Source: Acidobacteriota bacterium (GTDB taxonomy: Bacteria > Acidobacteriota > Vicinamibacteria > Vicinamibacterales > UBA2999). Taken from it: a stretch of 64,000 nucleotides of DNA. Both the position numbers and the translations under genes were made by a program. Where the stretch lies: positions 269,390-333,389 of the forward strand of contig JAUYQQ010000004.1 in the NCBI GenBank assembly GCA_030697165.1, read 5' to 3'. The notes under the pieces are model-generated. The model was not told the DNA's origin. It was given only the letters and a program-made list of their open reading frames with translations, and did no database searches. The stretch's first letter is position 1. Every line of letters begins with the position of its first letter. Below are positions 30,912-40,358 of this stretch, one piece after another.

Positions 30912-31307
30912 TCACGAACGCGGATCGTCGTACGGGCTGATGGCCCGGCACGGCCCGAGCACGGCCGCCATCACCACGGCTCGGCGCAGGTTGCGCCGGT
31001 ACGGGGAGCCGGCCGAGGCCGCGCGAGCGCGGGCCACCACCACCGCGGCCGACGGCGGCTGTGGCGCGCGCCGCCGCGGCATCGCCGTCACTGCCTTCGG
31101 CCGGGCCGACGCCGGCGGAGGTAGCGGGGGTGGCATTACCACCGGCTGCGGCCGTTCCTCCGGCACCATGAAGGGCGGCAGTTCCCTTTCGGCCCCGGGA
31201 CCTTCGGCCGTGGCCCGTTCCCGGCGCCGGCGCGCGGCCAGCACCAGCCGCTCGATCAGCGGCAGCAGGACGAACAGCGCCAGCAGGATCAGGGTTTCGA
31301 CCGACAT
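30912..31307 (-). CDS. Small single-span membrane protein in the NfeD-flotillin operon
   Basis: I do not recognise a family. The 131-residue product opens with one hydrophobic helix (ETLILLALFVLLPLIERLVL), then has a basic patch (AARRRRERA), a proline-rich stretch (PPPLPPPASARP), and a basic C-terminus with VVMAAVLG. It follows floA by 3 bp, so it is very likely part of the same operon. It may be a small partner of the FloA/NfeD complex. The far C-terminal codons are less certain. Confidence 0.6.
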   Translation of the reverse strand: MSVETLILLALFVLLPLIERLVLAARRRRERATAEGPGAERELPPFMVPEERPQPVVMPPPLPPPASARPKAVTAMPRRRAPQPPSAAVVVARARAASAGSPYRRNLRRAVVMAAVLGPCRAISPYDDPRS

Positions 31308-31310
31308 CGC

Positions 31311-32288
31311 TTACCGCTTCGGGGGCGTCTGATCGTCACCGTCCTCGGCGATCGACTCGCGCATCGACGAGTCGGCCTGGATGTTCTTCATCCGGTAGTA
31401 GTCCATGATGCCGAGGTTGCCCTGCCGGAACGCCTCGGCCATGGCCCGCGGCACTTCGGCCTCGGCTTCCACCACCCGCGCGCGCATTTCCTGCTCGAGC
31501 GCCACCGCCATCGCGCGCCGTTCTTCGGCCTTGGCTTGCGCGATCTGCTTGTCGGCATTGGCCTGGTCGATCTGCAGCTTGGCGCCGATGTTCTCGCCGA
31601 CGTCGACGTCGGCGATGTCGATCGAGAGGATTTCGTACGCGGTGCCGGCGTCGAGCCCGCGGCTCAGGATGTTCTTCGAGATGTGATCGGGGTTCTCGAG
31701 CACATCCTTGTGGGTGGCGGCCGAGCCGATGGTGCTGACCATGCCCTCACCCACTCGCGCAATGATGGTTTCCTCGCCGGCGCCGCCGACCAGCCGGTCG
31801 ATGTTGGTGCGCACCGTGACCCGCGACACGGCAATCAGCTGGATGCCGTCTTTGGCCACGGCCGCAATCCGCGCCGTCTCGATGACCTTGGGAATCACCG
31901 ACATCTTGACCGCCTCGAGGACGTCGCGGCCCGCCAGATCAATCGCCGCCGCGCGCTTGAACGGCATCTCGATGTTGGCCTTGTCGGCGGAGATCAACGC
32001 GTTGACCACGCGCACGACGTTGCCGCCGGCCAGGAAATGCGCCTCGAGGTCGTCAATCGAGATCTGCATCCCGGCCTTGACGGCGCTGATCCGGGCATTG
32101 ACCACCGTGGCCGGCGGCACGCGGCGCAGCCGCATGCCGATCAGCGTCATCAGGCCCACGTAGGCGCCCGACGACCACGCGGCGATCCACAGCGGAATCG
32201 GGACCAGGTACAGAACCACGATCAGGAGGCCGATCGCGGGTATCAGCAGGCCAATCGCACCAAGCGCACTGAAGTCGAGTTCATTCAT
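31311..32288 (-). CDS. floA: Flotillin-like protein FloA
   Basis: The 325-residue protein has two N-terminal membrane segments ([40 protein letters not shown]), a SPFH-like domain of roughly residues 60-230 ([40 protein letters not shown]), and an alanine/glutamate-rich coiled coil ([20 protein letters not shown]). FloA forms membrane microdomains. It overlaps nfeD by 8 nt, which is the common NfeD-flotillin arrangement. Confidence 0.93.
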   Translation of the reverse strand: MNELDFSALGAIGLLIPAIGLLIVVLYLVPIPLWIAAWSSGAYVGLMTLIGMRLRRVPPATVVNARISAVKAGMQISIDDLEAHFLAGGNVVRVVNALISADKANIEMPFKRAAAIDLAGRDVLEAVKMSVIPKVIETARIAAVAKDGIQLIAVSRVTVRTNIDRLVGGAGEETIIARVGEGMVSTIGSAATHKDVLENPDHISKNILSRGLDAGTAYEILSIDIADVDVGENIGAKLQIDQANADKQIAQAKAEERRAMAVALEQEMRARVVEAEAEVPRAMAEAFRQGNLGIMDYYRMKNIQADSSMRESIAEDGDDQTPPKR

Positions 32289-33657
32289 CAGGATTCTCCG
32301 CAGGGGTTATCCGCCGCACGACGATCCGGTTGCCATCCGCGCGAATGACGGTGATCGCCGAGCCGGCTTCCACGAACTCGCCGTCCGACACCACGTCGAC
32401 CCGGGCGCCATCGATGTCGGCCACGCCGGCCGGCCGCAGCGGCGACTCGGCCACGCCGCGCCGGCCCACCCAGTGGTGGTCGCTCGCGGGCGCCGAGACA
32501 TAGCCGCCGGATGCCGGCATGCCGGCATCGAGCACGAGGCGGCGTCCGAACGGCAGCGTCGGCAGGAACCGCAGCAGCGCGAACGCACCGGCCAGGGCCA
32601 GCAGAATGGCGAAGGCCACGCGTCCAAGCGCGGTGATCACCACGTTGACCGTGGCCCCGGCGCCAACCAGCGCGAGGCCCAGTCCGGCCACCAGCAGGCC
32701 AATGCCGGCCAGGCCGGCGATGGTGGTTCCGGGCAACACGAACAGTTCGAGCGCGATCAGGATCAGGCCGGCGCCCACCAGCATCAGTTCTTCCCAGCCC
32801 GCCAGCTGGACGATCCAGTGCCCCCAGAAAAACAGCCCGAGCGAGACCAGCCCGATGAAGCCGGGGATCGCAAAGCCGGGCGTACGAATCTCCACAAACA
32901 GCGCGAGCAGCCCGACCGACATCAGGAGCGAACTGACCACGGGGTTGGTGAGGAAGCGCACGAATGTTTCCGCCCAGGTCTGGGCCGCGTAGCGCAACTC
33001 CGCGCCCGGCAACCCCGCTGCGTCCAGCGCTCCGGTGATTGACGAAGCGGATAGCTCGGCGACCTTGTGGGACAGTGCCTCGGTCGTCGTGAGCGTCAGG
33101 AGTTTGCCGCTCTCGATCACACCGGCAATGGCGACATCGACGTCGACCATGGCCTCGGCAAACTCGGGCGGCCGGTTGCGCGTCTCCGCGGTCGCGCGAA
33201 ATTCCTTCCGCACGTACGAGACGGACTTCTCGTCGGCCGGCTGGGTGGGTCCGGCGCCGCCCAGGACCGGCGCGGCCGCGCCGATGGTGCCGCCCGGCGC
33301 CATCACGATGGTGTGGCAGGCGAGCGCGATCAGGGCGCCGGCCGAGATCGCGCGCTGGTTGATGAACGCGATCGTCCGCACCGGCGAGTTGAGCAGCGTG
33401 TCGCGCATCGCGACCGCTGCATCGACCCGTCCACCAAAGGTGTTGATGTCGAGCAGCACGGCGGCGGCGCCGGCGCTCTCTGCCTCGCGGATCGTCCGCG
33501 CCAGGAACGGCGCCAGGCCGAGGTCGATGATGCCCTCGATGTGAACGACGTAGACGATGGCTGGGGCCGGCTGGGCCGCAGTGACGCGCAGCACCCCCAC
33601 GCTGCCGGCGGCCAGCAGGCACAGCGCGACGAGTGGCCCGACGATGCGACCTCTCAT
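32281..33657 (-). CDS. nfeD: NfeD family membrane-bound ClpP-class serine protease (long form)
   Basis: The 458-residue protein has a signal peptide ([18 protein letters not shown]). A ClpP-like protease domain (residues about 35-230) has the oxyanion turn [15 protein letters not shown] and the serine in [14 protein letters not shown]. Four or more membrane spans follow. A C-terminal OB-like NfeD domain ends the protein ([20 protein letters not shown]). Long NfeD proteins cleave stomatin or flotillin partners. It is followed by floA and a small membrane protein. Confidence 0.93.
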   Translation of the reverse strand: MRGRIVGPLVALCLLAAGSVGVLRVTAAQPAPAIVYVVHIEGIIDLGLAPFLARTIREAESAGAAAVLLDINTFGGRVDAAVAMRDTLLNSPVRTIAFINQRAISAGALIALACHTIVMAPGGTIGAAAPVLGGAGPTQPADEKSVSYVRKEFRATAETRNRPPEFAEAMVDVDVAIAGVIESGKLLTLTTTEALSHKVAELSASSITGALDAAGLPGAELRYAAQTWAETFVRFLTNPVVSSLLMSVGLLALFVEIRTPGFAIPGFIGLVSLGLFFWGHWIVQLAGWEELMLVGAGLILIALELFVLPGTTIAGLAGIGLLVAGLGLALVGAGATVNVVITALGRVAFAILLALAGAFALLRFLPTLPFGRRLVLDAGMPASGGYVSAPASDHHWVGRRGVAESPLRPAGVADIDGARVDVVSDGEFVEAGSAITVIRADGNRIVVRRITPAENPDE

Positions 33658-33707
33658 GGCTTCATCTTACTGCGCCGATGGTCCCGGCGGCGGTACTCTC
33701 GTAACTT

Positions 33708-35498
33708 TCAGGCTTGCTGGCGCACGGTGGCCGGCTTGTCGGGCTGGGTCAGGTTGCGGGCCGTGTTAATCAGGCCGAGGTGCGAGAACGCTTGTGGGAA
33801 GTTGCCGAGCTGCCGCCGGACCACCGGGTCGTATTCCTCGGCCATCAGGCCCACGTCGTTGCGAATCGCCAGCACCTGCTCGAACACGCGCCGGGCGTCG
33901 GCCATCCGTCCGAGCAACGCGTAGTTATCGGCGAGCCAGAACGTACACAGCAAGAACGCGCCTTCGCCGGCCGGCAGGCCGTCGACGCCGCTCTCGGTAC
34001 GGTAGCGATCGACGAAGCCGCCGCGGACCAGGTCCTGTTCGATCGCCGCGACGGTACCGATGATGCGCGGATCCTGCGGCGGCAGGAAGCCCACCTCGAC
34101 CATCATCAACAGCGACGCATCGACTTCGGAGCCGCCGTAGTACTGGACAAACGCGTTGCGTTCGCGGTTGAAGCCGCGGTCGCAGATCTCTTGATGCAGT
34201 TGGTCGCGCAGTTGGCGCCACCGTTCGCTGGGTCCGTCGAACCCAAAGCGTTCGACGTCCTTGACGGCGCGATCGAACGCCACCCAGGCCATCACCTTGG
34301 AGTGGGTGAAATGGCGCGCCGGACCGCGGATCTCCCAGATGCCTTCGTCCGGCTCGGCGAAGACGGCCTCGAGCCGGCGCAGCAGTTCGCGCTCGACGCG
34401 CCAGTCGCTGGTGCCGCCGCCCAAGTTGAAGCGCCTGGCCAGATGGAGGCAGTCCATGATCTCGCCGAACACGTCGAGCTGGAACTGGTTGTGCGCGGCA
34501 TTGCCAATCCTCACCGGCTTCGAGTTCTCGTAGCCCGGCAGCCACGGCAGCTGCCATTCCGGCAACCGCCGCTCGCCCGCCAACCCGTACATGATGTGCA
34601 GCTCTTCGCCCCGGCCCGCCACCGCCCGCAACAGCCACTGGCGCCAGGCTTGCGATTCCTCGAGGTAGCCACACTGCATGAGGGCGGCCAGGGTGAACGT
34701 CGAATCGCGCAGCCAGCAGTAGCGATAGTCCCAGTTGCGCTGCCCGCCGATGTGTTCGGGCAGCGAAGTGGTGGGCGCCGCCACGATGCCGCCGGTCGGG
34801 GCATAGGTGAGGGCCTTGAGAGTGATCAGTGAACGCATCACCGCCTCCCGCCACTCACCCCGGTAGGTGCAGCGGGCGGACCACGCGCGCCACCACTCGG
34901 TGGTGGCCGCAATCGCCGGCGTGGCCTCCACCGGCGAAGGTGACTCGAGATGCGAGGGGTGCCACGTGAGCACGAAGGGCACTTCCTCTCCTTCCGCCAC
35001 CTCGAACTCACCGGTTGTGGTCCACCCCTCGCCGCCGAGCGCGATCGGGGTTCGCAGGCAGACAGCATCGGGACCGCCGACGGCCCGCAAGCCGCCGCTG
35101 GCGCGCGTCACCCACGGCGTGACGCTGCCGTAGTCGAAACGAATCACCAGCTCGGTGCGCATGCGGACCCGGCCGCGCACGCCGCGCACCAGCCGCACGA
35201 CGTCTGGCTGGCTCGAACGAATCGGCATGCAATCGGTGAGGGTCACCACGCCCGAGTCGGTTTCAAAGGTGGTGTCGAGCACCAGCGTGTCACCGCGGTA
35301 GCGGCGCGTCACCTGGCGCACCGGATCAGCCGGCGCGACCAGCCAGCGGCCGTGGTCGGGCGTGCCGAGCAGCGCCGCGAAGCAGGCGGGCGAATCGAAG
35401 CGCGGAAAGCACAGCCAGTCGATTGAGCCGTCGCGGCCGACGAGAGCAGCGGTCTGGCAATCGCCAATCAACGCGTAGTCTTCTATTCGCAACGCCAT
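33708..35498 (-). CDS. GH15 family glucoamylase/trehalase-like hydrolase
   Basis: The 596-residue protein has the GH15 architecture. An N-terminal beta-sandwich (DYALIGDCQTAALVGRDGSI) leads into the (alpha/alpha)6 barrel with GGQRNWDYRYCWLRDSTFTL and PDEGIWEIRG, where the Glu is the likely general acid. No signal peptide is seen, so it should act in the cytoplasm on maltooligosaccharides, glucan or trehalose. Whether it is a glucoamylase or a trehalase cannot be decided. It is divergent from a polyphosphate glucokinase gene, and together they would turn glucan into glucose 6-phosphate. Confidence 0.9.
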   Translation of the reverse strand: MALRIEDYALIGDCQTAALVGRDGSIDWLCFPRFDSPACFAALLGTPDHGRWLVAPADPVRQVTRRYRGDTLVLDTTFETDSGVVTLTDCMPIRSSQPDVVRLVRGVRGRVRMRTELVIRFDYGSVTPWVTRASGGLRAVGGPDAVCLRTPIALGGEGWTTTGEFEVAEGEEVPFVLTWHPSHLESPSPVEATPAIAATTEWWRAWSARCTYRGEWREAVMRSLITLKALTYAPTGGIVAAPTTSLPEHIGGQRNWDYRYCWLRDSTFTLAALMQCGYLEESQAWRQWLLRAVAGRGEELHIMYGLAGERRLPEWQLPWLPGYENSKPVRIGNAAHNQFQLDVFGEIMDCLHLARRFNLGGGTSDWRVERELLRRLEAVFAEPDEGIWEIRGPARHFTHSKVMAWVAFDRAVKDVERFGFDGPSERWRQLRDQLHQEICDRGFNRERNAFVQYYGGSEVDASLLMMVEVGFLPPQDPRIIGTVAAIEQDLVRGGFVDRYRTESGVDGLPAGEGAFLLCTFWLADNYALLGRMADARRVFEQVLAIRNDVGLMAEEYDPVVRRQLGNFPQAFSHLGLINTARNLTQPDKPATVRQQA

Positions 35499-35623
35499 GT
35501 GATCAGGAGCCGCGCACGGTCACGGCGGGAGCCAACCAGAAGCTCGACCGTGTCTTATCCCACCAGTGGTAGAGCTTCGTAGTCACTTGCTTGTGATCAT
35601 ACTGAGGAATGCGAGGCAGCGAC

Positions 35624-36283
35624 ATGAAGGTGTTGGTAGTCGACATCGGTGGGACGAGCGTGAAGATGCTGGCGACCGGGCAGGAGCAGCGGCGCAAGTT
35701 TTCCTCGGGCCCGGACATGACCCCGCGGCAGATGGTGGCCGGCGTGAAGAAACTGACCAGCGACTGGCAATACGACGCGGTGTCGATCGGCTACCCGGGC
35801 GTGGCGCGCCATGACCGGGTGGTCAAGGAGCCGCACAATCTCGCGCCGGGCTGGCTCGGCTTCGACTTCGCGGCCGCGTTCGGGAAACCAGTCCGGCTGA
35901 TCAACGACGCCGCCATGCAGGCCTTGGGCAGCTATCGGAAGGGCAACTTGCTCTTTCTGGGCCTGGGCACCGGCCTGGGTTCGGCGATGGTCTTCGAGGG
36001 AGTTCTGGCGCCCATGGAACTGGGCCACCTACCGTATCGCGACCGCACCTTCGAGCACTACCTCGGCGCGCGGGGACGGCGGCGACTCGGGAAGGAGAAA
36101 TGGCGCCGCCACGTTGTGGACGCGGTCAGTCAGCTCGTGGCGGCCCTGCAGCCCGATGACGTGGTACTCGGCGGCGGCAACGTCAAGCGGCTCCAGTTGC
36201 TGCCGCCAGGCTGCCGCGCCGGCGACAACGCGAACGCCTTTGTCGGCGGTTTCCGCCTATGGGACAAGGACCCGATGCCCTGA
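35624..36283 (+). CDS. ppgK: ROK-family polyphosphate glucokinase
   Basis: The 219-residue protein has a phosphate-1 motif VLVVDIGGTSVKML, a VSIGYPGVARHDRVVKEPHN segment containing glucose-binding residues typical of polyphosphate glucokinase, NDAAMQALG, and LFLGLGTGLGSAMV. PPGK phosphorylates glucose with polyphosphate (and ATP) in the cytoplasm. ATG 35624 fits a GAGG site at 35613-35616. It is divergent from the GH15 gene, 125 bp apart. Confidence 0.88.
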   Translation: MKVLVVDIGGTSVKMLATGQEQRRKFSSGPDMTPRQMVAGVKKLTSDWQYDAVSIGYPGVARHDRVVKEPHNLAPGWLGFDFAAAFGKPVRLINDAAMQALGSYRKGNLLFLGLGTGLGSAMVFEGVLAPMELGHLPYRDRTFEHYLGARGRRRLGKEKWRRHVVDAVSQLVAALQPDDVVLGGGNVKRLQLLPPGCRAGDNANAFVGGFRLWDKDPMP

Positions 36284-36302
36284 TCCCTGTTCCCGATTCC
36301 TG

Positions 36303-37145
36303 CTAAGTCGTGGGGCCGTTCGTTCGCGAGATGCGGACGCCGCCGTTCACCGTGCTGACATTCACCTTGGCGCCGCCGCCGTTCAGGGTGCCCTCGAGGC
36401 GGCGCTTCGACTCGAACGAGCTCGACTGCGCCTGCTTCTCGACTGTCAGATCGGTGACCGACACGCCACCGTTCACGGCACGGGCGGAAATCGTCGCCTT
36501 GCTGTCGGCCGTCAGGCCCAGCTCGACGCCGCCGTTCACGGTTTCAACTTCGACCGAGGCGCTTGAATCAAGCGGCCGGTTGAACTCGATTTCGATGCCA
36601 CCGTTGACGGACGAGGCATTCAGGGTCTGGGTGCCGATGTCCTTACCGCGCACGCCGCCATTGGTGGTCTTGGCATGCACCTCGCCCTGTAGGCCATTGA
36701 TGCGGACGCCACCGTTCACGGTGCGCAGATCAACGACCACGCCGTTCGGCACTTTGATGGTCCACTCGATTTCGTGGCCACCGAAGCCGCGCAGGCGCGG
36801 GGGGCGCGACTCGACCCTGACCCGTTCGCCGCTCACCTCTTCGCGAATCTCGAGCTTGGCCAGGTTTTCCTTGGCCACCTCGTCTGACGAGCCCTTGGCG
36901 GTGCGGCGGCCCTCGACGGTCACCTTGCCGTCGGTGGCCGGCTCGGCGGTAATCCGGCCGTTGACGTTGATGATCTCCAGGCGTCCGTTGTCGGACAGGG
37001 TGTAGGTCCTGGTCCAGGTGTCCTGGGCCTTGCCCCCTGAAATATCGAACGAAAAGTCGCCGCTGGCGTCGGTCTTGATGTCGCAGGCGGCAACGCCGAG
37101 GCCCGCCGTCGCAATGAGGGCAATGAGGGCGATCTTGGTGCGCAT
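36303..37145 (-). CDS. DUF4097 family lipoprotein (putative adhesin-like beta-helix)
   Basis: The 280-residue product is a lipoprotein: MRTKIALIALIATAGLGVAAC ends at the lipobox Cys (split here: the first 20 residues then C). The mature part is a DUF4097-type repeat with a VNGG motif recurring seven times (RTVNGGVRI, TTNGGVRG, SVNGGIEI, TVNGGVEL, AVNGGVSV, TVNGGVRI), spaced about 30 residues, as expected for a right-handed beta-helix. The role is unknown; DUF4097 proteins are often near envelope genes. Start 37145 is set by the lipoprotein signal. It converges with ppgK, leaving 19 bp. Confidence 0.85.
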   Translation of the reverse strand: MRTKIALIALIATAGLGVAACDIKTDASGDFSFDISGGKAQDTWTRTYTLSDNGRLEIINVNGRITAEPATDGKVTVEGRRTAKGSSDEVAKENLAKLEIREEVSGERVRVESRPPRLRGFGGHEIEWTIKVPNGVVVDLRTVNGGVRINGLQGEVHAKTTNGGVRGKDIGTQTLNASSVNGGIEIEFNRPLDSSASVEVETVNGGVELGLTADSKATISARAVNGGVSVTDLTVEKQAQSSSFESKRRLEGTLNGGGAKVNVSTVNGGVRISRTNGPTT

Positions 37146-37260
37146 GACAGGTAATACGAAGGCCGGGCGGCCGGGGTTCGGCCCGGGCTGGCTTCCGGCC
37201 CCGGCCAGGCATCGGTCCGCCAAACTCGGACGGGTCTAGCCCGTATCCGGCCCCATCTGG

Positions 37261-38712
37261 CTAGGCTTGGCCGAGCGTAAACACCAGGCCGGCCAGGTAA
37301 TAGACCATGAGCGGAAGCAGCGCAATGAAGAAGAGGTTCAGCCAGATGCCCGCGTGCGCCATCTGCGGAATGGTCAGGGCGCCGGTGCCGTAGACGATGG
37401 CGTTTGGTGGCGTCGCCACCGGCAGCATGAACGCGCAACTGGCCGCCAGCGCCGTGGGAATGGCCAGCAGCAGCGGGTCGGCGCCGATGCCGACCGCCAG
37501 CGACGCGACGACGGGCAGGAACGCGGCAGCGGTGGCGGTGTTGCTGGTCAACTCGGTGAGAAAGATCACGACGGTGGTGACGGCCAGGACCACCACGAAC
37601 ACCGGCCAGCCGCTCAGGGCGGAAAGCTCGCCGCCGATCCAGCCGGCCAGGCCGGTCTGCTGGATAGCTGCGGCCAGCGACAGTCCCCCGCCGAACAGGA
37701 TCAGCACCGACCACGGCAGCTGCTCGGCTTGGGTCCAGGTCAGCGCCACGCGCAACGGCCGCCAGGTCAGCGGCACAATGAACAGTGACAGCCCGCCCGC
37801 GATGGCAATACCGGTATCCGTCACGGCCGGGGCCCACGGCTCGACCAGCGGACGGGTCACCCACGCCGCCGCGGTGAGCGCGGTGATCGTGCCGACGGTC
37901 CATTCGGCCCTCGACATCGGCCCCAGTGCGCGGTGTTGATCACGCAACATCGCCGCGCCCCCGGCGATCGGTTCTGATCCCACGCGAAACAGCCACCGCG
38001 TCAGCAGGACCCAGGCGAACGGCAGCGCGATCAGCACAATCGGCACACCGAGCGCCATCCACTGGAGGAAACCGATCTGCACACCGTAGGTCGTAGACAT
38101 GAAGCCCGCCAGCAAGGCGTTGGGGGGGGTGCCGATCAACGTGCCTAGTCCGCCGATGCTTCCTGCGTAGGCGATACCGAGCAACAAGGCGAGCTCGAAG
38201 GCGCCTCCCGGCGCGTGGCTCGAGCGGTCGCTGCCGCCGCGCGCCAGGGCCAGGACCGAGGTCGCCATCGGCAACATCATCACGACCGTCGCCGAGTTAC
38301 TCACCCACATGCTGATGAATGCCGTCGCGATCATGAAGCCGAGGATCAGATTGGCTGGCCGGGTGCCGACGACCGAGAGGATGGCGAGGGCCAGGCGGCG
38401 ATGCAACCCGCAGCTCTCGAGCGCCATGGCGATCAGGAAGCCGCCCAGGAACAGGTAGATCACCGGGTTGGCGTACGGCGCCGTGGCGGCGGCGACGTCG
38501 GCAATCCCCAGCACCGGCAGCAGGACGATCGGCAGCAGGGCCGTGGCCGCGATCGGGAGGGCTTCGGTCACCCACCACACCGCCATGAGCACGCCGACGG
38601 CGGCGGTTCGCCACGCGAGCAGCGCCATGTCGTCGGGCGGCGCCGTGAACAACATCGCCGTGCAGAGCAGCGGGCCGCCGACGAGGCCAAGGTGCGCACG
38701 AGTCAACAGCAT
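37261..38712 (-). CDS. DASS/SLC13 family sodium-coupled dicarboxylate transporter
   Basis: The 483-residue inner-membrane protein has about twelve spans and the two SNT motifs that bind sodium and carboxylate: WVSNSATVVMMLP in the first half and LTSNTATAAAFLPV in the second. It should import a di- or tricarboxylate with sodium. It lies 39 bp downstream of an NhaC-like antiporter on the same strand, so the pair may share an mRNA. Confidence 0.9.
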   Translation of the reverse strand: MLLTRAHLGLVGGPLLCTAMLFTAPPDDMALLAWRTAAVGVLMAVWWVTEALPIAATALLPIVLLPVLGIADVAAATAPYANPVIYLFLGGFLIAMALESCGLHRRLALAILSVVGTRPANLILGFMIATAFISMWVSNSATVVMMLPMATSVLALARGGSDRSSHAPGGAFELALLLGIAYAGSIGGLGTLIGTPPNALLAGFMSTTYGVQIGFLQWMALGVPIVLIALPFAWVLLTRWLFRVGSEPIAGGAAMLRDQHRALGPMSRAEWTVGTITALTAAAWVTRPLVEPWAPAVTDTGIAIAGGLSLFIVPLTWRPLRVALTWTQAEQLPWSVLILFGGGLSLAAAIQQTGLAGWIGGELSALSGWPVFVVVLAVTTVVIFLTELTSNTATAAAFLPVVASLAVGIGADPLLLAIPTALAASCAFMLPVATPPNAIVYGTGALTIPQMAHAGIWLNLFFIALLPLMVYYLAGLVFTLGQA

Positions 38713-38751
38713 GACGCCACCGACAATAACACCGTCCGCACGACGAAGCGC

Positions 38752-40269
38752 CTAACCGCCAACCGCGGTTGGGTCGATGCGCACACCCCACGTGCGAGAG
38801 ATGGCCAGGTAGAGCGCGGCGCTGGCGACCAGGGCCATCGCCGTGACGAGGTAGCTGGCGGTGAAGCCGGCGACCACGAACGCCACCAGGCTCACTGCGG
38901 CGTTGAGCAACGCGTACGGCAACTGGGTGGTGACGTGATCCATGAGATCGCAGCCGGCGCCGGTCGAACACAGGACCGTTGAATCTGAGATCGGCGAGAC
39001 GTGATCGCCAAAGATGCCACCGGCGATCACTGCACCGACGGTCACGGCTTCGGCGGCGCCAATGGCCTGTGCGGCGGGCACGACCAGCGGCAGCATGATG
39101 GCGAAGGTGCCCCACGAGGTGCCGGTCGCAAACGACACGACCGCACCAACCACGAAGACAATGGCCGGCAGCAATCCCGGAGCGACCACCCCCTGGGCGA
39201 TCTCGACGAGGTAACTGGCGGTGCCGAGATTGCGGTTGACTGCGCCGATGGTCCAGGCAAGAAGCAGAATCACCGCCACCAGCGTCATGCGTTGCAGGCC
39301 ATCGGTGTAAACGCTGAAGGCGTCGCGAAGGCCGCGCGTGCGCAGCCACACCATGAGACCGATCAGCACCACCGCAGCAAACAGGTAGCCGGCGCTCAGG
39401 GCTGCACGGAAGGTGCCGCCGGGCACCGGTTGCCACGGGAACCCCAGCGGATTCAGCAACACCTGAATGGTGCCGAACAGCACCACCAACGGCAGCCACA
39501 CCAGCACCGGCCGGGCGTTGCTGACCATCGCGGGCGCGGGTGGACGCAGCGGTTTGGACGCCGGCCAGTAGACCGCGCCGCCGGCCGTCCGCTGCTCCGC
39601 CTTGGCCATGCGCGAGAACTCCCACCCCCAGACCGCCACCACCGGCACCAACGCCACCGTCACGATCGGATAGAAGGCAAACGGCAGCGACCGGATCAAC
39701 ATGGCCCAGTCACCGCCGGTCGCGGCGGCGTCGCCATACTCCTTGGCGAGCAGGCTCATGATGTAGACGCCCCAGCCGGTGATGGGCACCAGCACCGCGA
39801 CCGGCGACGAGGTGCAGTCAAGTATCCACGCCAGCTTCTCGCGCGACACGCGCAGGCGGTCGACCAACGGCTCGACGATGGGGCCGACGATCAAGGGCGT
39901 ACCAAGATCCGAGAAGAAGATGGCGCAGCCGCCGGCCCAGGCCGCCAGTTGTGCGCGGGCCCGCGAGTGGACCACCCGCACCGCCAGGGCGGCCAGCGCC
40001 GAGGCGCCGCCCGACTGCTCCATCAACGCCACGAAGCCACCGATGAACGCCAGCAGCACCAGCACGCCGCCGTTATACGAGTCGGTGAGCTGTGGCACGA
40101 GGTAGCCCGAAACCATGGTCGTCGCCGCGGTCAGCGGATGACCGCCGACCAGCAGGAGCACACCCGAGAACGCCCCGATGAACAGGGCCGTGACGACCTG
40201 GCGCGTCCAGAGCGCGAGCCCGATCGTGAGGACGACGGGAATGAGTGAGATGGGGCCGTAGTTTTCCAT
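38752..40269 (-). CDS. NhaC family Na+/H+ antiporter
   Basis: The 505-residue membrane protein has the NhaC-type repeats: a first bundle with GPISLIPVVLTIGLALWTRQ, and a conserved GAVVSFATGTSWGTFAIMLP and HVSPISDSTVLCS late in the chain. These are the ion-site motifs of the NhaC superfamily. Other members exchange malate/lactate or amino acids, so the cargo is not certain. ATG 40269 is used; the longer frame to 40413 would put a charged, non-membrane tail in front and cross the divergent promoter. Confidence 0.87.
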   Translation of the reverse strand: MENYGPISLIPVVLTIGLALWTRQVVTALFIGAFSGVLLLVGGHPLTAATTMVSGYLVPQLTDSYNGGVLVLLAFIGGFVALMEQSGGASALAALAVRVVHSRARAQLAAWAGGCAIFFSDLGTPLIVGPIVEPLVDRLRVSREKLAWILDCTSSPVAVLVPITGWGVYIMSLLAKEYGDAAATGGDWAMLIRSLPFAFYPIVTVALVPVVAVWGWEFSRMAKAEQRTAGGAVYWPASKPLRPPAPAMVSNARPVLVWLPLVVLFGTIQVLLNPLGFPWQPVPGGTFRAALSAGYLFAAVVLIGLMVWLRTRGLRDAFSVYTDGLQRMTLVAVILLLAWTIGAVNRNLGTASYLVEIAQGVVAPGLLPAIVFVVGAVVSFATGTSWGTFAIMLPLVVPAAQAIGAAEAVTVGAVIAGGIFGDHVSPISDSTVLCSTGAGCDLMDHVTTQLPYALLNAAVSLVAFVVAGFTASYLVTAMALVASAALYLAISRTWGVRIDPTAVGG

Positions 40270-40347
40270 CAGCGCGTGACGCTCGTGTGTATCACATTCA
40301 GTGGGCCGCTGACTGCGGCGGCCCAGGTCGTCGGAAAATCGACATGG

Positions 40348-40353
40348 TATCTT
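40348..40353 (+). promoter_or_regulatory. Candidate -10 for the DUF885 gene
   Basis: TATCTT ends 5 nt before ATG 40359. The match to TATAAT is moderate and no -35 is evident. If real it makes a leaderless transcript. Confidence 0.35.
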
Positions 40354-40358
40354 GGGCC

